Positions 36,168 through 44,790 of a stretch of DNA of 64,000 bases are shown here, in pieces (the stretch's first letter is position 1; each line of letters starts with the position of its first letter). Origin of the DNA: a virus. The stretch lies in IMG/VR virus record IMGVR_UViG_3300046169_000120, positions 1 through 64,000 of that record; one strand, given 5' to 3'. The notes under the pieces were generated by a model that did not search any database, was not told where the DNA came from, and saw only the letters and a program-made list of their open reading frames with translations. The translations under genes and the position numbers were made by a program.

Positions 36168-36722
36168 ATGGCAAAAATTCAACAAACCGAGGTTCTATCA
36201 TTAAACGGAGACAATGTTAGAATACAATCAAGCAAAGAAAATGCATTTGAGATTACAGACAGCGATGGAAACTTGTTGCTCAGTAGAAATTCATTAGAGG
36301 AAAGCATTTCAAGCCTTGCTACAGCAATAGAAAAAAACGACTTTATTTCTGTGCAAGAATCTCTTGACGCAGGTATAAGCTCTATAACGATATCTTTTGG
36401 AAGAAACTTTTCTTTTACGCCAAAAGTGGTTGCAAACATAATTTCTGAGTCAACAGATCAAATTTTGGCTTGTCAACTTTCAGAAACTACTCTTTCATCA
36501 GCAACATTTCATTTTTCAGATGAGATTCCCGCGGAAGGTTCTTACGCTATACAAGTTATAGCGTTAAGTCAAACTCAAGAAACTCAAGTGGCGACAATAG
36601 CTTCTTCTTCAGATATAACTTCAAGAACTGGAGATCCAGAAGGTACAGCTTTCTTTGCGTCAGACACTGATGAGCTTTATATTTATATAGGCTCAACTTG
36701 GAAAAAATTCGAATCGCAATAA
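36168..36722 (+). CDS. Short tail fibre protein, paralogue of the 2512 fibre without the repeat shaft
   Basis: 184 residues. N-terminus (MAKIQQTEVLSLNGDNVRI) and the beta tip (ITISFGRNFSFTPKVVANII, FHFSDEIPAEGSYAIQV) match the ends of the 602-aa fibre at 2512; the coiled-coil shaft is reduced to a short LEESISSLATAIEKND. A C-terminal extra module ends IGSTWKKFESQ. It suggests the long fibre arose by internal repeat expansion of this form. Confidence 0.65.
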   Translation: MAKIQQTEVLSLNGDNVRIQSSKENAFEITDSDGNLLLSRNSLEESISSLATAIEKNDFISVQESLDAGISSITISFGRNFSFTPKVVANIISESTDQILACQLSETTLSSATFHFSDEIPAEGSYAIQVIALSQTQETQVATIASSSDITSRTGDPEGTAFFASDTDELYIYIGSTWKKFESQ

Positions 36723-36732
36723 CATATATAAT

Positions 36733-36867
36733 ATGTCAACAATAGATACAATAACAACCAGACCTACTTCAGGCATGAGCGCCGGAGATATATATTTTGA
36801 AACGTCAAGTAATAAAATCATTGTTTGGACAGGTTCCACCTGGACAGAGATTACTTCAGATAATTAA
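36733..36867 (+). CDS. 44-aa fibre module protein
   Basis: Very short but convincing: ATG at 36733 (AT-rich TATATAAT just upstream), reading MSTIDTITTRPTSGMSAGDIYFETSSNKIIVWTGSTW-type sequence to a TAA at 36867. GDIYFE..NKIIVWTGSTW matches the GDIVIYNGSTWKRF and DELYIYIGSTWKKF modules of its neighbours. Lies between a fibre gene and a 75-aa companion with 5-10 nt gaps. Function unknown, presumably virion. Confidence 0.6.
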   Translation: MSTIDTITTRPTSGMSAGDIYFETSSNKIIVWTGSTWTEITSDN

Positions 36868-36872
36868 TAATT

Positions 36873-37103
36873 ATGAACGCTAGACAATATGTTATTATAA
36901 ACGCCGCTGATGTTTCATCCGTGAACTTTGATGATGTGCTTGAGACTTCCGCAGATACACTAAGATACAATGTAGCAGGGGATCAGACCTTTGTTAAATA
37001 CGAAGGAACCCAACCATCATTCTTGAGTGGAAAAACTCCATTAAATCACTCGCAAATGGTTGAAATTCTATCGAGCGAAGAATGGACAACTAAAGATATT
37101 TGA
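36873..37103 (+). CDS. Fibre-associated 75-aa family protein, copy 3
   Basis: 76 residues: ARQYVIINAADVSSVNFDDVL, NVAGDQTFVKYEGTQPSFLSG, LNHSQMVEILSSEEW. Third paralogue and the most divergent of the set. Four nt separate it from the next fibre gene. Confidence 0.6.
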   Translation: MNARQYVIINAADVSSVNFDDVLETSADTLRYNVAGDQTFVKYEGTQPSFLSGKTPLNHSQMVEILSSEEWTTKDI

Positions 37104-37107
37104 CACT

Positions 37108-37992
37108 ATGAGTAAAATAACAATAATAAACGACGCAGAACAAGCTGCGCTTGTAACAAATAATGCCGTAACCGCCGGAAAGTTTTATTTAAAAGGTGAA
37201 GGTTCCACAAACGCAGGAGACATTGTGATATACAATGGGTCTACATGGAAAAGATTTGCCAATGAAGCTACTCAAGCTAGTGAAATTGAGGAGGAGGCTA
37301 GTGAAAATGAATCTAATCAATCTGATGAATCTACTACTACATTTTCTAACGGATATAGCGTAAGCTTTGACGGCGCTAATGACTATTTAAGCATAAGCGC
37401 TTCTAGTTATTCTATATCTGGCAATAAAAGTTTCTCAGCATGGCTTAAACCTACCTCAGGCTCTTATCACTATCTTTGGGGTTACGGTACAAATTTATAT
37501 GCTTTGTATTTCGACTCGTCCGCAGTTTCAATAAGAATGTGGCCGTCAGGTCAAGGCGGAGGATCAGGCAGAACTTATCAACGCATGGTTTCACCTGTAT
37601 CATTTACAAATGGTTCTTGGTACAACATCACGATTACTGGAGACGGAACTACATTAAAGTTATATGTTAACGGACAATCCGCAGCAAGTACTTACACAGA
37701 CAATGACGATTGGTATTTTGAAACAGCCTTAAGGGCTGGAGCTACAGGCACTTCTTTTGCGGGTCTCGTGGATGAATTTGCATTCTTTAATTCTACTTTA
37801 AGCAGCTCCGAAGTGAGCGCCATTTATGGAAGCGGTGAACCTTCAAGCCTGAGCGATTACAATCCTCATTTATGGTGGAGAATGGGAGAAAATGACGGGG
37901 GTACAGGCACTACCGTCACAGATCAAGGTAGTGGCAGCAACGACGCCGCACTTACCAACGGACCTACTTTTTCAACTGACGTACCCTCTTAA
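37108..37992 (+). CDS. LamG tail fibre protein
   Basis: 294 residues from the ATG at 37108 (a longer reading would overlap the upstream gene). Residues 1-52 form the GSTWKRF module, then an acidic linker, then one LamG domain (about 85-294) that is a near copy of the second LamG of the 34211 gene. No companion 75-aa gene follows; the next gene is the HNH protein. Confidence 0.7.
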   Translation: MSKITIINDAEQAALVTNNAVTAGKFYLKGEGSTNAGDIVIYNGSTWKRFANEATQASEIEEEASENESNQSDESTTTFSNGYSVSFDGANDYLSISASSYSISGNKSFSAWLKPTSGSYHYLWGYGTNLYALYFDSSAVSIRMWPSGQGGGSGRTYQRMVSPVSFTNGSWYNITITGDGTTLKLYVNGQSAASTYTDNDDWYFETALRAGATGTSFAGLVDEFAFFNSTLSSSEVSAIYGSGEPSSLSDYNPHLWWRMGENDGGTGTTVTDQGSGSNDAALTNGPTFSTDVPS

Positions 37993-38002
37993 CATTCATC
38001 GA

Positions 38003-38011
38003 GTGTAAATA
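38003..38011 (+). promoter_or_regulatory. GTGTAAATA promoter element
   Basis: GTG-TAAATA, then five T, then the TTG start at 38017. The spacing fits the pattern seen with ATG genes and supports a TTG start. Confidence 0.5.
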
Positions 38012-38016
38012 TTTTT

Positions 38017-38613
38017 TTGGACTTAATTAACAGCAAAGATCGATCTGTTTTAATACTATCTCATTTCTGGACACCAATAAATATAACCACAGCAAAGGAA
38101 GGCGTTCGAAAATTAATATCTTGTGGGTCAAAGCATTTGAAAGAGCCAACGGTTCGAGCATTGAGTGCGAGTGGCGAGCCGTTGTTGTGGGATGAATGGA
38201 TAGATGCTTCTCGCGCAAGCTACTATCAATCACAGCCATTTTTAACAAGTTGCAGTAGAATATATCCTGTGCCTACCATTTTATTGACCACATCAAAGTG
38301 GGTGTTTCAAACAACACAAAAACCAAATCTTAGATATCTACACAAACGATATCGCGGACGCTGTCAAATATGCGGCGACAAGTTTGATATCAAGGATATG
38401 ACCATTGAACATGTTTACCCAAAAAGCAAAGGTGGCCCAAAAGAAGATCATAACATTACACTTACTTGCCAGCCATGCAATTGCAAAAAAGGAGCAATAT
38501 ATCCATATCAAAATTACCGTGGAGAAGAATTAAAAGGCTACAAACCATTAAGGCATTTTCACGCATTTCAAAAAGGGCGCATCGAATGGCAGCCGTTTCT
38601 ATTTAAAAATTAG
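38017..38613 (+). CDS. HNH endonuclease-like protein
   Basis: 198 residues, TTG start chosen from the promoter spacing. HNH zinc/nuclease core at about 113-165: CQICGDKF, MTIEHVYPKSKGG, HNITLTCQPCNCKKG, with two CxxC pairs and the catalytic EHV/N pattern. Resembles HNH proteins of bacteria with an N-terminal alpha/beta part (restriction-like McrA relatives) rather than homing endonucleases, as it is not within an intron. Might aid packaging or host DNA degradation. Ends 59 nt before a convergent gene. Confidence 0.75.
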   Translation: MDLINSKDRSVLILSHFWTPINITTAKEGVRKLISCGSKHLKEPTVRALSASGEPLLWDEWIDASRASYYQSQPFLTSCSRIYPVPTILLTTSKWVFQTTQKPNLRYLHKRYRGRCQICGDKFDIKDMTIEHVYPKSKGGPKEDHNITLTCQPCNCKKGAIYPYQNYRGEELKGYKPLRHFHAFQKGRIEWQPFLFKN

Positions 38614-38617
38614 ACAC

Positions 38618-38643
38618 AAAAAAGCCCCCCATTTCTGGGAGGC
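38618..38643 (-). terminator. Rho-independent terminator for the outer-membrane protein gene
   Basis: On the minus strand: GCCTCCC-AGAAAT-GGGGGGC (one G-T pair) followed by six T. It lies 29 nt beyond the stop of the outer-membrane protein gene. Confidence 0.85.
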
Positions 38644-38671
38644 TGTATGAACAATTATACTTAGAGTATAA

Positions 38672-39316
38672 TTAAAAACTCGCAGTCAATGCCGCAGCCA
38701 CAATACAGTCACTTTCAATTGCATCAGAATTAACCTGATCTGCACTCAAAGATAATACAAGATTCTTGGCAATATTTTTACTTGCGCTAATTCCAACAGA
38801 ATAATAATCAATATTATCTCCACTGTTTAGATCTGTATTACCAAGTGTTCCTCGAACAGATAAATCAATACTATTAATTGAAATGTCGTGAGATACGCCA
38901 GCTTCGAATGTGTATTGACTTTCATCAACATTACGAGCTGCAGAAAGCGTTGGACTTAATAATGTATTGAAATCAGCAGACAATACAACATCAAGATTAC
39001 TTACTCCATCAAGTTGCTCAAAATGCTCAATTCCGCCATAAACAGAAAGTAGTGAACCGAGACTCTTGCCAATTCCTCCAGACAGAATATAAGCATCTCC
39101 ATCTGCACCTGTGCTATGTGCGGTTTGTGCGCCGACTGAAACATCAAATCCACCCTTTGTGGTAGCATAAGATGCGGACGTTTGTAGAGAGTCTTCTGCG
39201 ATTAGAGATCCGCGACGAAACACGTCCGAGCCGTAACCTGTGGATAAAGATCCAGCAGAAGCTGCGTTAATAGAAAATACTGCCAAGGCAGCGAGTGTTA
39301 GTAATTTATTTTTCAT
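38672..39316 (-). CDS. Outer-membrane beta-barrel protein
   Basis: 214 residues. Signal peptide 1-21 (MKNKLLTLAALAVFSINAASA, Ala-x-Ala cut site), then alternating amphipathic strands and a C-terminal aromatic (ALTASF), the signal for outer-membrane assembly. STGYGSDVFRRGSLIAEDSLQ resembles the TIGR02001-type (gcw_chp) family start. No enzyme motif. Own perfect consensus promoter and own terminator make it a stand-alone unit, read by host RNA polymerase. Outer-membrane proteins in phages can mask or replace receptors; that is inference here. Confidence 0.8.
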   Translation of the reverse strand: MKNKLLTLAALAVFSINAASAGSLSTGYGSDVFRRGSLIAEDSLQTSASYATTKGGFDVSVGAQTAHSTGADGDAYILSGGIGKSLGSLLSVYGGIEHFEQLDGVSNLDVVLSADFNTLLSPTLSAARNVDESQYTFEAGVSHDISINSIDLSVRGTLGNTDLNSGDNIDYYSVGISASKNIAKNLVLSLSADQVNSDAIESDCIVAAALTASF

Positions 39317-39330
39317 AATTTGAACTGTAG

Positions 39331-39359
39331 ATTATATAGATTTATTCTAGTTTTGTCAA
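39331..39359 (-). promoter_or_regulatory. Consensus sigma70 promoter for the outer-membrane protein
   Basis: Minus strand TTGACA (39354-39359), 17-bp spacer, TATAAT (39331-39336): a perfect match at both boxes and spacing. The ATG lies 14 nt beyond, so a short leader exists. The -35 box overlaps the hsp20 stop codon. Confidence 0.85.
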
Positions 39360-39763
39360 GTAATTTCTATTCTTTTTGTTTTTTGTTGTTTTCTGGGTAT
39401 GTTTATGTATAGTATGCCATCTTTGTTTGTGGCTTTGATTTTGTTTGTGTCGAGTTCGTTTTTGAGGGTGAATAGATTGGTCGACTCGCGCGGTTCAAAT
39501 TGTTGATGTAGATATTTATCTTCTTTTTGTTGCGTCGACTTGCACACCACTTTTAGAACACCATTTTCACAAGATAAATTGATATCCTCTTTTGCGACAC
39601 CTGGGCATTCTAATTGTATTTCAATTTCCTTTTCTCTAGATACAATGTTCGCGCGACGTTTTGACTCAACTGTGTCAAACAGCGAATCAGTAAACAAATC
39701 TTCAAGTAGATTGCTCCATGCGTTAGTATTTTTATTGTATGAATTGTTGATATAGTATGACAT
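39356..39763 (-). CDS. Small heat-shock protein, Hsp20 family
   Basis: 135 residues from the ATG at 39763 (MSYYINN); a longer reading adds 13 residues. Alpha-crystallin domain at about 38-135: IEIQLECPGVAKEDINLSCENGVLKVV, then GILYINIPRKQQ, with the A-x-x-x-n-G-v-L pattern and the IXI-like tail RIEIT. Binds unfolding proteins without ATP. TATAAATT lies just upstream of the start. Between nrdB and the outer-membrane gene. Confidence 0.85.
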   Translation of the reverse strand: MSYYINNSYNKNTNAWSNLLEDLFTDSLFDTVESKRRANIVSREKEIEIQLECPGVAKEDINLSCENGVLKVVCKSTQQKEDKYLHQQFEPRESTNLFTLKNELDTNKIKATNKDGILYINIPRKQQKTKRIEIT

Positions 39764-39858
39764 TTTGTAATTTATATTTAATTGTTTGAGACTGTGTGTC
39801 ACAAAAACACTGTGTTTTCGATATTCACACTTATATACTTGCTACTTTCATGCCAAAT

Positions 39859-39884
39859 AAAAAAGCCCCCATCGCTGGGGGCTT
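39859..39884 (-). terminator. Rho-independent terminator after nrdB
   Basis: Minus strand AAGCCCCC-AGCGAT-GGGGGCTT followed by T-rich sequence. It separates nrdB from hsp20, so hsp20 needs its own promoter. Confidence 0.85.
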
Positions 39885-39910
39885 GGTAGCTTGCAATTCC
39901 TCTTGGAGAA

Positions 39911-40924
39911 TTAAAAGTCGTCTTCCAGAGCGCCGCTTTGTTGGTACTCACGAACTCGGCGCTCAAAAAAGTTGCCCATAGCTTGAACATCAACAACTTC
40001 ACTAAGCCAAGGAAATGGATTTTTATCGCTAGGAAAGCGATAGTCAAGACCAATACCTTCTAACCTACGATTACCAATATAATGCATATAATCAACAAAC
40101 ATATCCGCATTCAATCCAAGAATGCCTGTTGGTAAAACATCGTGTGCGTATGCAATCTCAAGCTCAACAGCTTTTTTCATATGATCCACAAACTCTTGCT
40201 GAATTTCTTCTGTCCAGATTTCTGGATTTTGCTCGATAAGAGTATTGATAAGATATGTACCAAATGCAATGTGAGAGCTTTCATCACGCAGTGTATACTT
40301 GATTTGATCAGAAATGCCTTGGAGCTTGTTTTGGCGACCCAATGCAAGAAGCATAGCAAATCCGCTAAAGAAGAACGTTCCTTCGCATACAATCCAGTAT
40401 GTCAAAAAGTTTCTCAGAAGCTCTTGCTTACCCTCTATTGTTTGCGGGTCAAAATCTTGACGACTGATGTCATTGGTGATACCCATTAGAAAGTCATCCT
40501 TTGCTTTGATGCTAGGAATTGTTTCGTATGCGGCAAACACCTCTTCGATATTCAGATCCAAACTGTCACAAATATATACTACCGTAAGATTGTGAAGACT
40601 TTCTTCAAATGCTTGACGCAATATGTACTGCCTGCACTCAGCATCTGTAACATATTTAAAGGCAGATAAAAGCAAATTATTACCAACCAAAGACTCAGAT
40701 CCAGCAAAAAACCCAAGACAACGTTTAACAAGTAATTTTTCATCATTTGTAATTTCATTATTTTTCCATTGTTTAATATCTACCTGCATACTTATTTCAG
40801 TAGGCATCCAATTGTTTGCGCAACTTTTTAGAAATAAGTCCCAAGCATATTTGTGTTTGTGTGGCAAGATACGATTCACGCCAGCGATGTTTTCTGTAAG
40901 AAGTTCTCCTGTTTTAGTTTCCAT
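39911..40924 (-). CDS. nrdB: Ribonucleotide reductase small subunit (class I, beta)
   Basis: 337 residues. Iron ligands in RQAFEESLHNLTVVYICDSL and later TLRDESSHIAFGTYL and EEIQQEFVDHMKKAVELEIAYAHDVLP. Tyrosine-radical region and Glu/His ligand spacing are those of NrdB/R2. C-terminal SGALEDDF is the peptide that docks on the large subunit. With nrdA makes deoxynucleotides for phage DNA. A TATATA lies 5 nt before the start. A subtilase gene separates it from nrdA. Confidence 0.95.
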   Translation of the reverse strand: METKTGELLTENIAGVNRILPHKHKYAWDLFLKSCANNWMPTEISMQVDIKQWKNNEITNDEKLLVKRCLGFFAGSESLVGNNLLLSAFKYVTDAECRQYILRQAFEESLHNLTVVYICDSLDLNIEEVFAAYETIPSIKAKDDFLMGITNDISRQDFDPQTIEGKQELLRNFLTYWIVCEGTFFFSGFAMLLALGRQNKLQGISDQIKYTLRDESSHIAFGTYLINTLIEQNPEIWTEEIQQEFVDHMKKAVELEIAYAHDVLPTGILGLNADMFVDYMHYIGNRRLEGIGLDYRFPSDKNPFPWLSEVVDVQAMGNFFERRVREYQQSGALEDDF

Positions 40925-40997
40925 GTTTGTATATAACGATAAATTTTTAATTAAAGATTACAATAATACATTATTATTTAAATGAAGTCAATGAAAT

Positions 40998-42254
40998 TCA
41001 TTTACCCTCTTTATCTTTAATCATTCTTGACTCTAGTTCAAACTTTTTATCCCAATCTATAAATCCATTTTCATCCATCCAAGGAGGGCGCACTTCATTA
41101 CTTGTACCTGAAAAATAAAAAGATAATCCAACAATAGATATTACTACAAGAGCAATACCGAAACATATCCAAGCCAAATTCTTGATAAAAAAATTCTTTA
41201 TCTTAGGTTCAGGCTTTAGCCCAGGATCTGGCTTTGGTTGAGGCTTTGGCTGAGGCTTTGGCTGAGGCTTTGGCTGAGGCTTTGGTTGAGGCTTTGGCTG
41301 AGGCTTTGGCTGAGGCTTTGGCTGAGGCTTTGGTTGAGGCTTTGGCTCTGGTTCAGGATCTGGAGTATAAATTAACATTCCATCTGCATCAATAATACCA
41401 TGTCCCCACGAATAATCTTTTCCTTCTACACCTGCGTCGTCAGCATGCTCTTTTAACAAATCTCTAATTTCATCTACTGTATAACTATAACCTTCAGATT
41501 TTAATTTTGAAATAAGTAGAGCCACGACTCCAGCAACAAAAGGGCATGCCATAGATGTTCCGCTAAGGCGTGCATAACTTTTTTGTTTATATGTACTGTA
41601 TATATTTACTCCTGGAGCAGCGATCTCGACTTGTTTACCTCGAGATGAAAAAGAGGCAATAGCTTTATTTTTGTCAAAAGCAGCAACAGCAATACATTCT
41701 TCTAATGCAGCAGGATAATTTACCCCAGCAATACCAGAGTTTCCTGCTGCGCAGATAACTACAATATTTGAATCGTAAGCTTTTTTTACAGCCTCTTGTA
41801 TGCTCGAATTAAGTCTTGGACCTCCCAAAGACATGCTAATAATATCAACTTTTTTCTCTATACAATAGTTAATCGCAGATGCTATACCGGCAGAACTTCC
41901 TGAGCCAGAATTACTTAAACCTTTAACGCATAAACACTTAGAGTCAGGTGCTACACCAACCATTCCAGAGGAATTATTCTTTGCGGATATAATACCAACA
42001 CAATGTGTTTGATGGCCATGTTTATCCTCTGCAGATTCTCCTTCGATAAAGCTTGGTCCCTCAATTGCATTATCTCCAATGTCAGGATGATTTGGAAAAC
42101 CCGTATCTATCACACCTATAAGTACATTTTTACCTGTTGAAGTTTGCCATATTTTAGGGATATTTAATTGACTTAAACCCCAATCTGTTAATTGGGAAAA
42201 GGTTGAGTAAACTTTTTCAACCTTGATGGGGGGTAATTGAAATTCATCTTTCAT
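40998..42254 (-). CDS. Subtilisin-like serine protease (S8) with Pro-rich linker and C-terminal membrane anchor
   Basis: 418 residues from the ATG at 42254. Catalytic triad: Asp50 (IGVIDTGFPNHPD), His81 (KHGHQTHCVGII) and Ser in LSGTSMACPFVAGV; oxyanion Asn in VICAAGNSGIAGVNYP. After about residue 285 comes a (PKPQ)n linker, then one membrane helix (NLAWICFGIALVVISIVGL) and a 38-residue tail. No N-terminal signal peptide or propeptide, so it may be active in the cytoplasm while tethered. TATAAT lies 6 nt before the start. Located between nrdA and nrdB; its target is unknown. Confidence 0.85.
   Translation of the reverse strand: MKDEFQLPPIKVEKVYSTFSQLTDWGLSQLNIPKIWQTSTGKNVLIGVIDTGFPNHPDIGDNAIEGPSFIEGESAEDKHGHQTHCVGIISAKNNSSGMVGVAPDSKCLCVKGLSNSGSGSSAGIASAINYCIEKKVDIISMSLGGPRLNSSIQEAVKKAYDSNIVVICAAGNSGIAGVNYPAALEECIAVAAFDKNKAIASFSSRGKQVEIAAPGVNIYSTYKQKSYARLSGTSMACPFVAGVVALLISKLKSEGYSYTVDEIRDLLKEHADDAGVEGKDYSWGHGIIDADGMLIYTPDPEPEPKPQPKPQPKPQPKPQPKPQPKPQPKPQPKPQPKPQPKPDPGLKPEPKIKNFFIKNLAWICFGIALVVISIVGLSFYFSGTSNEVRPPWMDENGFIDWDKKFELESRMIKDKEGK
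41231..41345. repeat. 12-bp tandem repeats encoding (PKPQ)n
   Basis: About ten near-perfect copies of GGCTTTGGCTGA on the plus strand, reading PKPQ on the minus strand. A stiff polyproline-type linker; copy number could vary between strains. Confidence 0.85.
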
Positions 42255-42270
42255 TACTATATTATAATTC

Positions 42271-44715
42271 TTATTGACAACTTTCGCAAGTCCCACCATT
42301 TTTCATAGCTTCGATACTGCAAGCAGTAGCCTCTGAAGGCTTGGTGGAGTCGGTGTTAGCCTTTTCAACTTTAGACGCCGCACGATTACGAAGGTAGTAT
42401 GTAGTCTTCAACCCGGCTTCCCAGCAATTCATATATACATCATTCAAATACTTTAATGAGGTAGATTTATTGTAAAGATTAAAACTTACTGCTTGATCAA
42501 TCCATTTTTGGCGAGCTGCATTACATTCAATAAGTTTAAACATATCGCGGTCAAATGCTGTTTTGTATTTTTCTTTTAATTCAGTTGGAATGTCGCCATT
42601 AAGCAAGGATAAATCGCCATCAACACTTTTCACAAGCTCAGCAATTTTACTGTTCCAAAGACCAGCAGCCTTCATATCATCAATAAAGTGTTGGTTTGTT
42701 ATAAAGAAGTTTCCGCTTTTATTTTCATACACAAAGAGAACCGAGAAATTTGGTTCAATACTTTGCTCGACACCATTGATATAACCAATTGTGGCAGTTG
42801 GAGCGATCGCCATAACATTACTATTCCGCATTCCATGCTCGGCAACGTGGCTACGAAGCTCTTTCCATTCAGATGTAAGGGTTTCACCTCCTCCGACACT
42901 AGAAGCCTTTCTGTATTCTGTGAGAACGTTATACGAATCTATTGGAAAAATATTTTGGCTCCATAGTGATCCTTGGTATGTTTCATATGAACCTTTTTCT
43001 TTTGCAAGGTTCGAGCTTGCAGAAATAGCGTTGTACGAATAAAACTCAAACAAATGATCATTAAATTTCACAGCCTCATCACTGTCTATATTGATGTTCA
43101 TTTTGTGCAACACATCATGCAATGCCATCATACCCAATCCAATAGGACGATTTCTTAAATTGCTATTGCTTGCTTCTTTCGTAGGATAAAAATTAAGATC
43201 AACAACACTATCCAATGCTCGTATAGCAACATGTATTGTATTTTTTAATTTATCATAATCTAAAGTATTGTCATCTTTTAAATGATTGAGTAGATTGACT
43301 GATCCAAGATTACAAACCGCAGTTTCACCAATTTTTGTTTTTTCGCCTTTATCATATTCAGACGCTTTGGTGTGAAGTGTGATTTCAGTGCAAAGATTAC
43401 TGCTGTGCACAATACCTTCGTGTTGATTAGTATAACGAATATTGCATGGATCTTTGAATGTGCACCATGGATGGGATGTTTCAAACAACACCTTTAGCAT
43501 TTTCTTCCACAATTCTTTTGCAGGAACTACTCGATAGTTTTTAATGATACCTTCTTCTGCTTGATTACATAGTTTATTATAACGAGCGTCAAAATCTTCA
43601 GCGAAACAATCGTGCAAAGTTTTCCCATCTTCTCCAACTGTGTCTCGAGGATCAAAATAATACCAAGCATCTTCATTTTGAACTCGGCGCATAAATTCAT
43701 CAGGAATCCAAGATGCTGTATTCATATCGTGACAGCGTAGACGATCATCGCCTGTATTCCTACGAAGATTAAGAAAGTCTTCAAAATCTAAATGCCAAGG
43801 TTCAAGATATGCACATCCAGCACCTGGACGCTTGCCACCTTGATTTACAGCAACCAAAAGATCGTTGTAAATCTTCAACCATGGAACTAATCCGCTAGAG
43901 ATACCGTTTGTTCCCTTGATGTGAGAACCTGTAGAACGAAATGGAGTAACGTCTAATCCAAGACCGCCTGCATACTTGCTTTTTCGCGCTTCTTGCCAAG
44001 CGCCATCAAAAATACCGTCAATACTATCATCAAATGTATTAAGGTAACAACTACTCAACTGAGATCTAGCAGTTCCACTATTAAAAAGAGTTGGAGTAGA
44101 AGAAGTATACAAAAATTGACTAAAAAGATCATAATACTTAATCGCCCACTCTTCTTTATTCTCTTCGTTTAGAGCAAGTCCCATGGCAACCCTCATCCAA
44201 AAACTTTGTGGAGCTTCCATGATTTTGTCGTCTTCACGAATAAAATAACGATCTGTGAGAATTTGAATACCAAGATACTTAAAAGAGTTGTCTCGACGAA
44301 TTCGAAGCGCTTCAGATAATTGAGTTAAATCATACTCAAGCATGCGCTCGTTCAGTTTTCCACTTTTAACCAACTTCTTGATTCCTTGAATAAAACTCTT
44401 GCGATATTGCAATCGAAAAGCGTCGCTGTCAACACCTTCCTTAAATACTTCTTTATATACTGTGTTGAGTAGAAGTCGAGCTGCGGCATAACTATAATTA
44501 GGCTCTTTCTCTATCTTTTCTCGTGCGCTTAATATAAGTGACGTGTCGATTTCTTTGGTTGTAATTTTATCGTACAGCTGAAGTTGTGCATCTAATACAA
44601 TCTCACTGACCGAAACATCAGACACTCCTTCGCACGCACGCTCTACATTAGCATTAATCTTCTCGACAATAAAATCCTGAAGACGACCATTTCTTTTTTT
44701 TACTTTTATATCCAT
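42271..44715 (-). CDS. nrdA: Ribonucleotide reductase large subunit (class I, alpha)
   Basis: 814 residues. ATP-cone at the N-terminus (MDIKVKKRNGRLQDFIVEKI), then SCYLNTFDDSIDGIFD, NLCTEITLHT (active-site Cys), GETAVCNLGSVNLL, GMRNSNVMAIAPTATIGYINGVEQSIEPNFS and a C-terminal redox pair GGTCESCQ. All class Ia catalytic and allosteric regions appear present. Reduces ribonucleotides using the NrdB radical. Driven by a good sigma70 promoter divergent from the dnaE region. Confidence 0.95.
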   Translation of the reverse strand: MDIKVKKRNGRLQDFIVEKINANVERACEGVSDVSVSEIVLDAQLQLYDKITTKEIDTSLILSAREKIEKEPNYSYAAARLLLNTVYKEVFKEGVDSDAFRLQYRKSFIQGIKKLVKSGKLNERMLEYDLTQLSEALRIRRDNSFKYLGIQILTDRYFIREDDKIMEAPQSFWMRVAMGLALNEENKEEWAIKYYDLFSQFLYTSSTPTLFNSGTARSQLSSCYLNTFDDSIDGIFDGAWQEARKSKYAGGLGLDVTPFRSTGSHIKGTNGISSGLVPWLKIYNDLLVAVNQGGKRPGAGCAYLEPWHLDFEDFLNLRRNTGDDRLRCHDMNTASWIPDEFMRRVQNEDAWYYFDPRDTVGEDGKTLHDCFAEDFDARYNKLCNQAEEGIIKNYRVVPAKELWKKMLKVLFETSHPWCTFKDPCNIRYTNQHEGIVHSSNLCTEITLHTKASEYDKGEKTKIGETAVCNLGSVNLLNHLKDDNTLDYDKLKNTIHVAIRALDSVVDLNFYPTKEASNSNLRNRPIGLGMMALHDVLHKMNINIDSDEAVKFNDHLFEFYSYNAISASSNLAKEKGSYETYQGSLWSQNIFPIDSYNVLTEYRKASSVGGGETLTSEWKELRSHVAEHGMRNSNVMAIAPTATIGYINGVEQSIEPNFSVLFVYENKSGNFFITNQHFIDDMKAAGLWNSKIAELVKSVDGDLSLLNGDIPTELKEKYKTAFDRDMFKLIECNAARQKWIDQAVSFNLYNKSTSLKYLNDVYMNCWEAGLKTTYYLRNRAASKVEKANTDSTKPSEATACSIEAMKNGGTCESCQ

Positions 44716-44727
44716 ATTATGTTTTAA

Positions 44728-44756
44728 ATAGTAACATTTAGTTGGGGTTATGTCAA
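44728..44756 (-). promoter_or_regulatory. Sigma70-type promoter for nrdA (TTGACA-17-TACTAT)
   Basis: Minus strand TTGACA (44751-44756), 17-bp spacer, TACTAT (44728-44733), then 12 nt to the ATG at 44715. Divergent from the promoter at 44791. Confidence 0.75.
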
Positions 44757-44790
44757 TTGAAATTATCTGTATGTTTATAACTTTTCAAGC

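Larger units (their letters stand above)
35198..37992. repeat. 624-bp duplicated LamG module (35198-35821 and 37369-37992)
   Basis: The two copies run from GACGGCGCTAATGACTATTT to the stop codon with a constant offset of 2171 bp and long identical stretches; differences are mostly silent. This points to recent duplication or gene conversion between two fibre genes. Confidence 0.85.

Noticed and set aside
38017-38613. Homing endonuclease (HNH) in an intron or intein
   Set aside because: The gene stands alone with its own promoter element; neither neighbour is interrupted.
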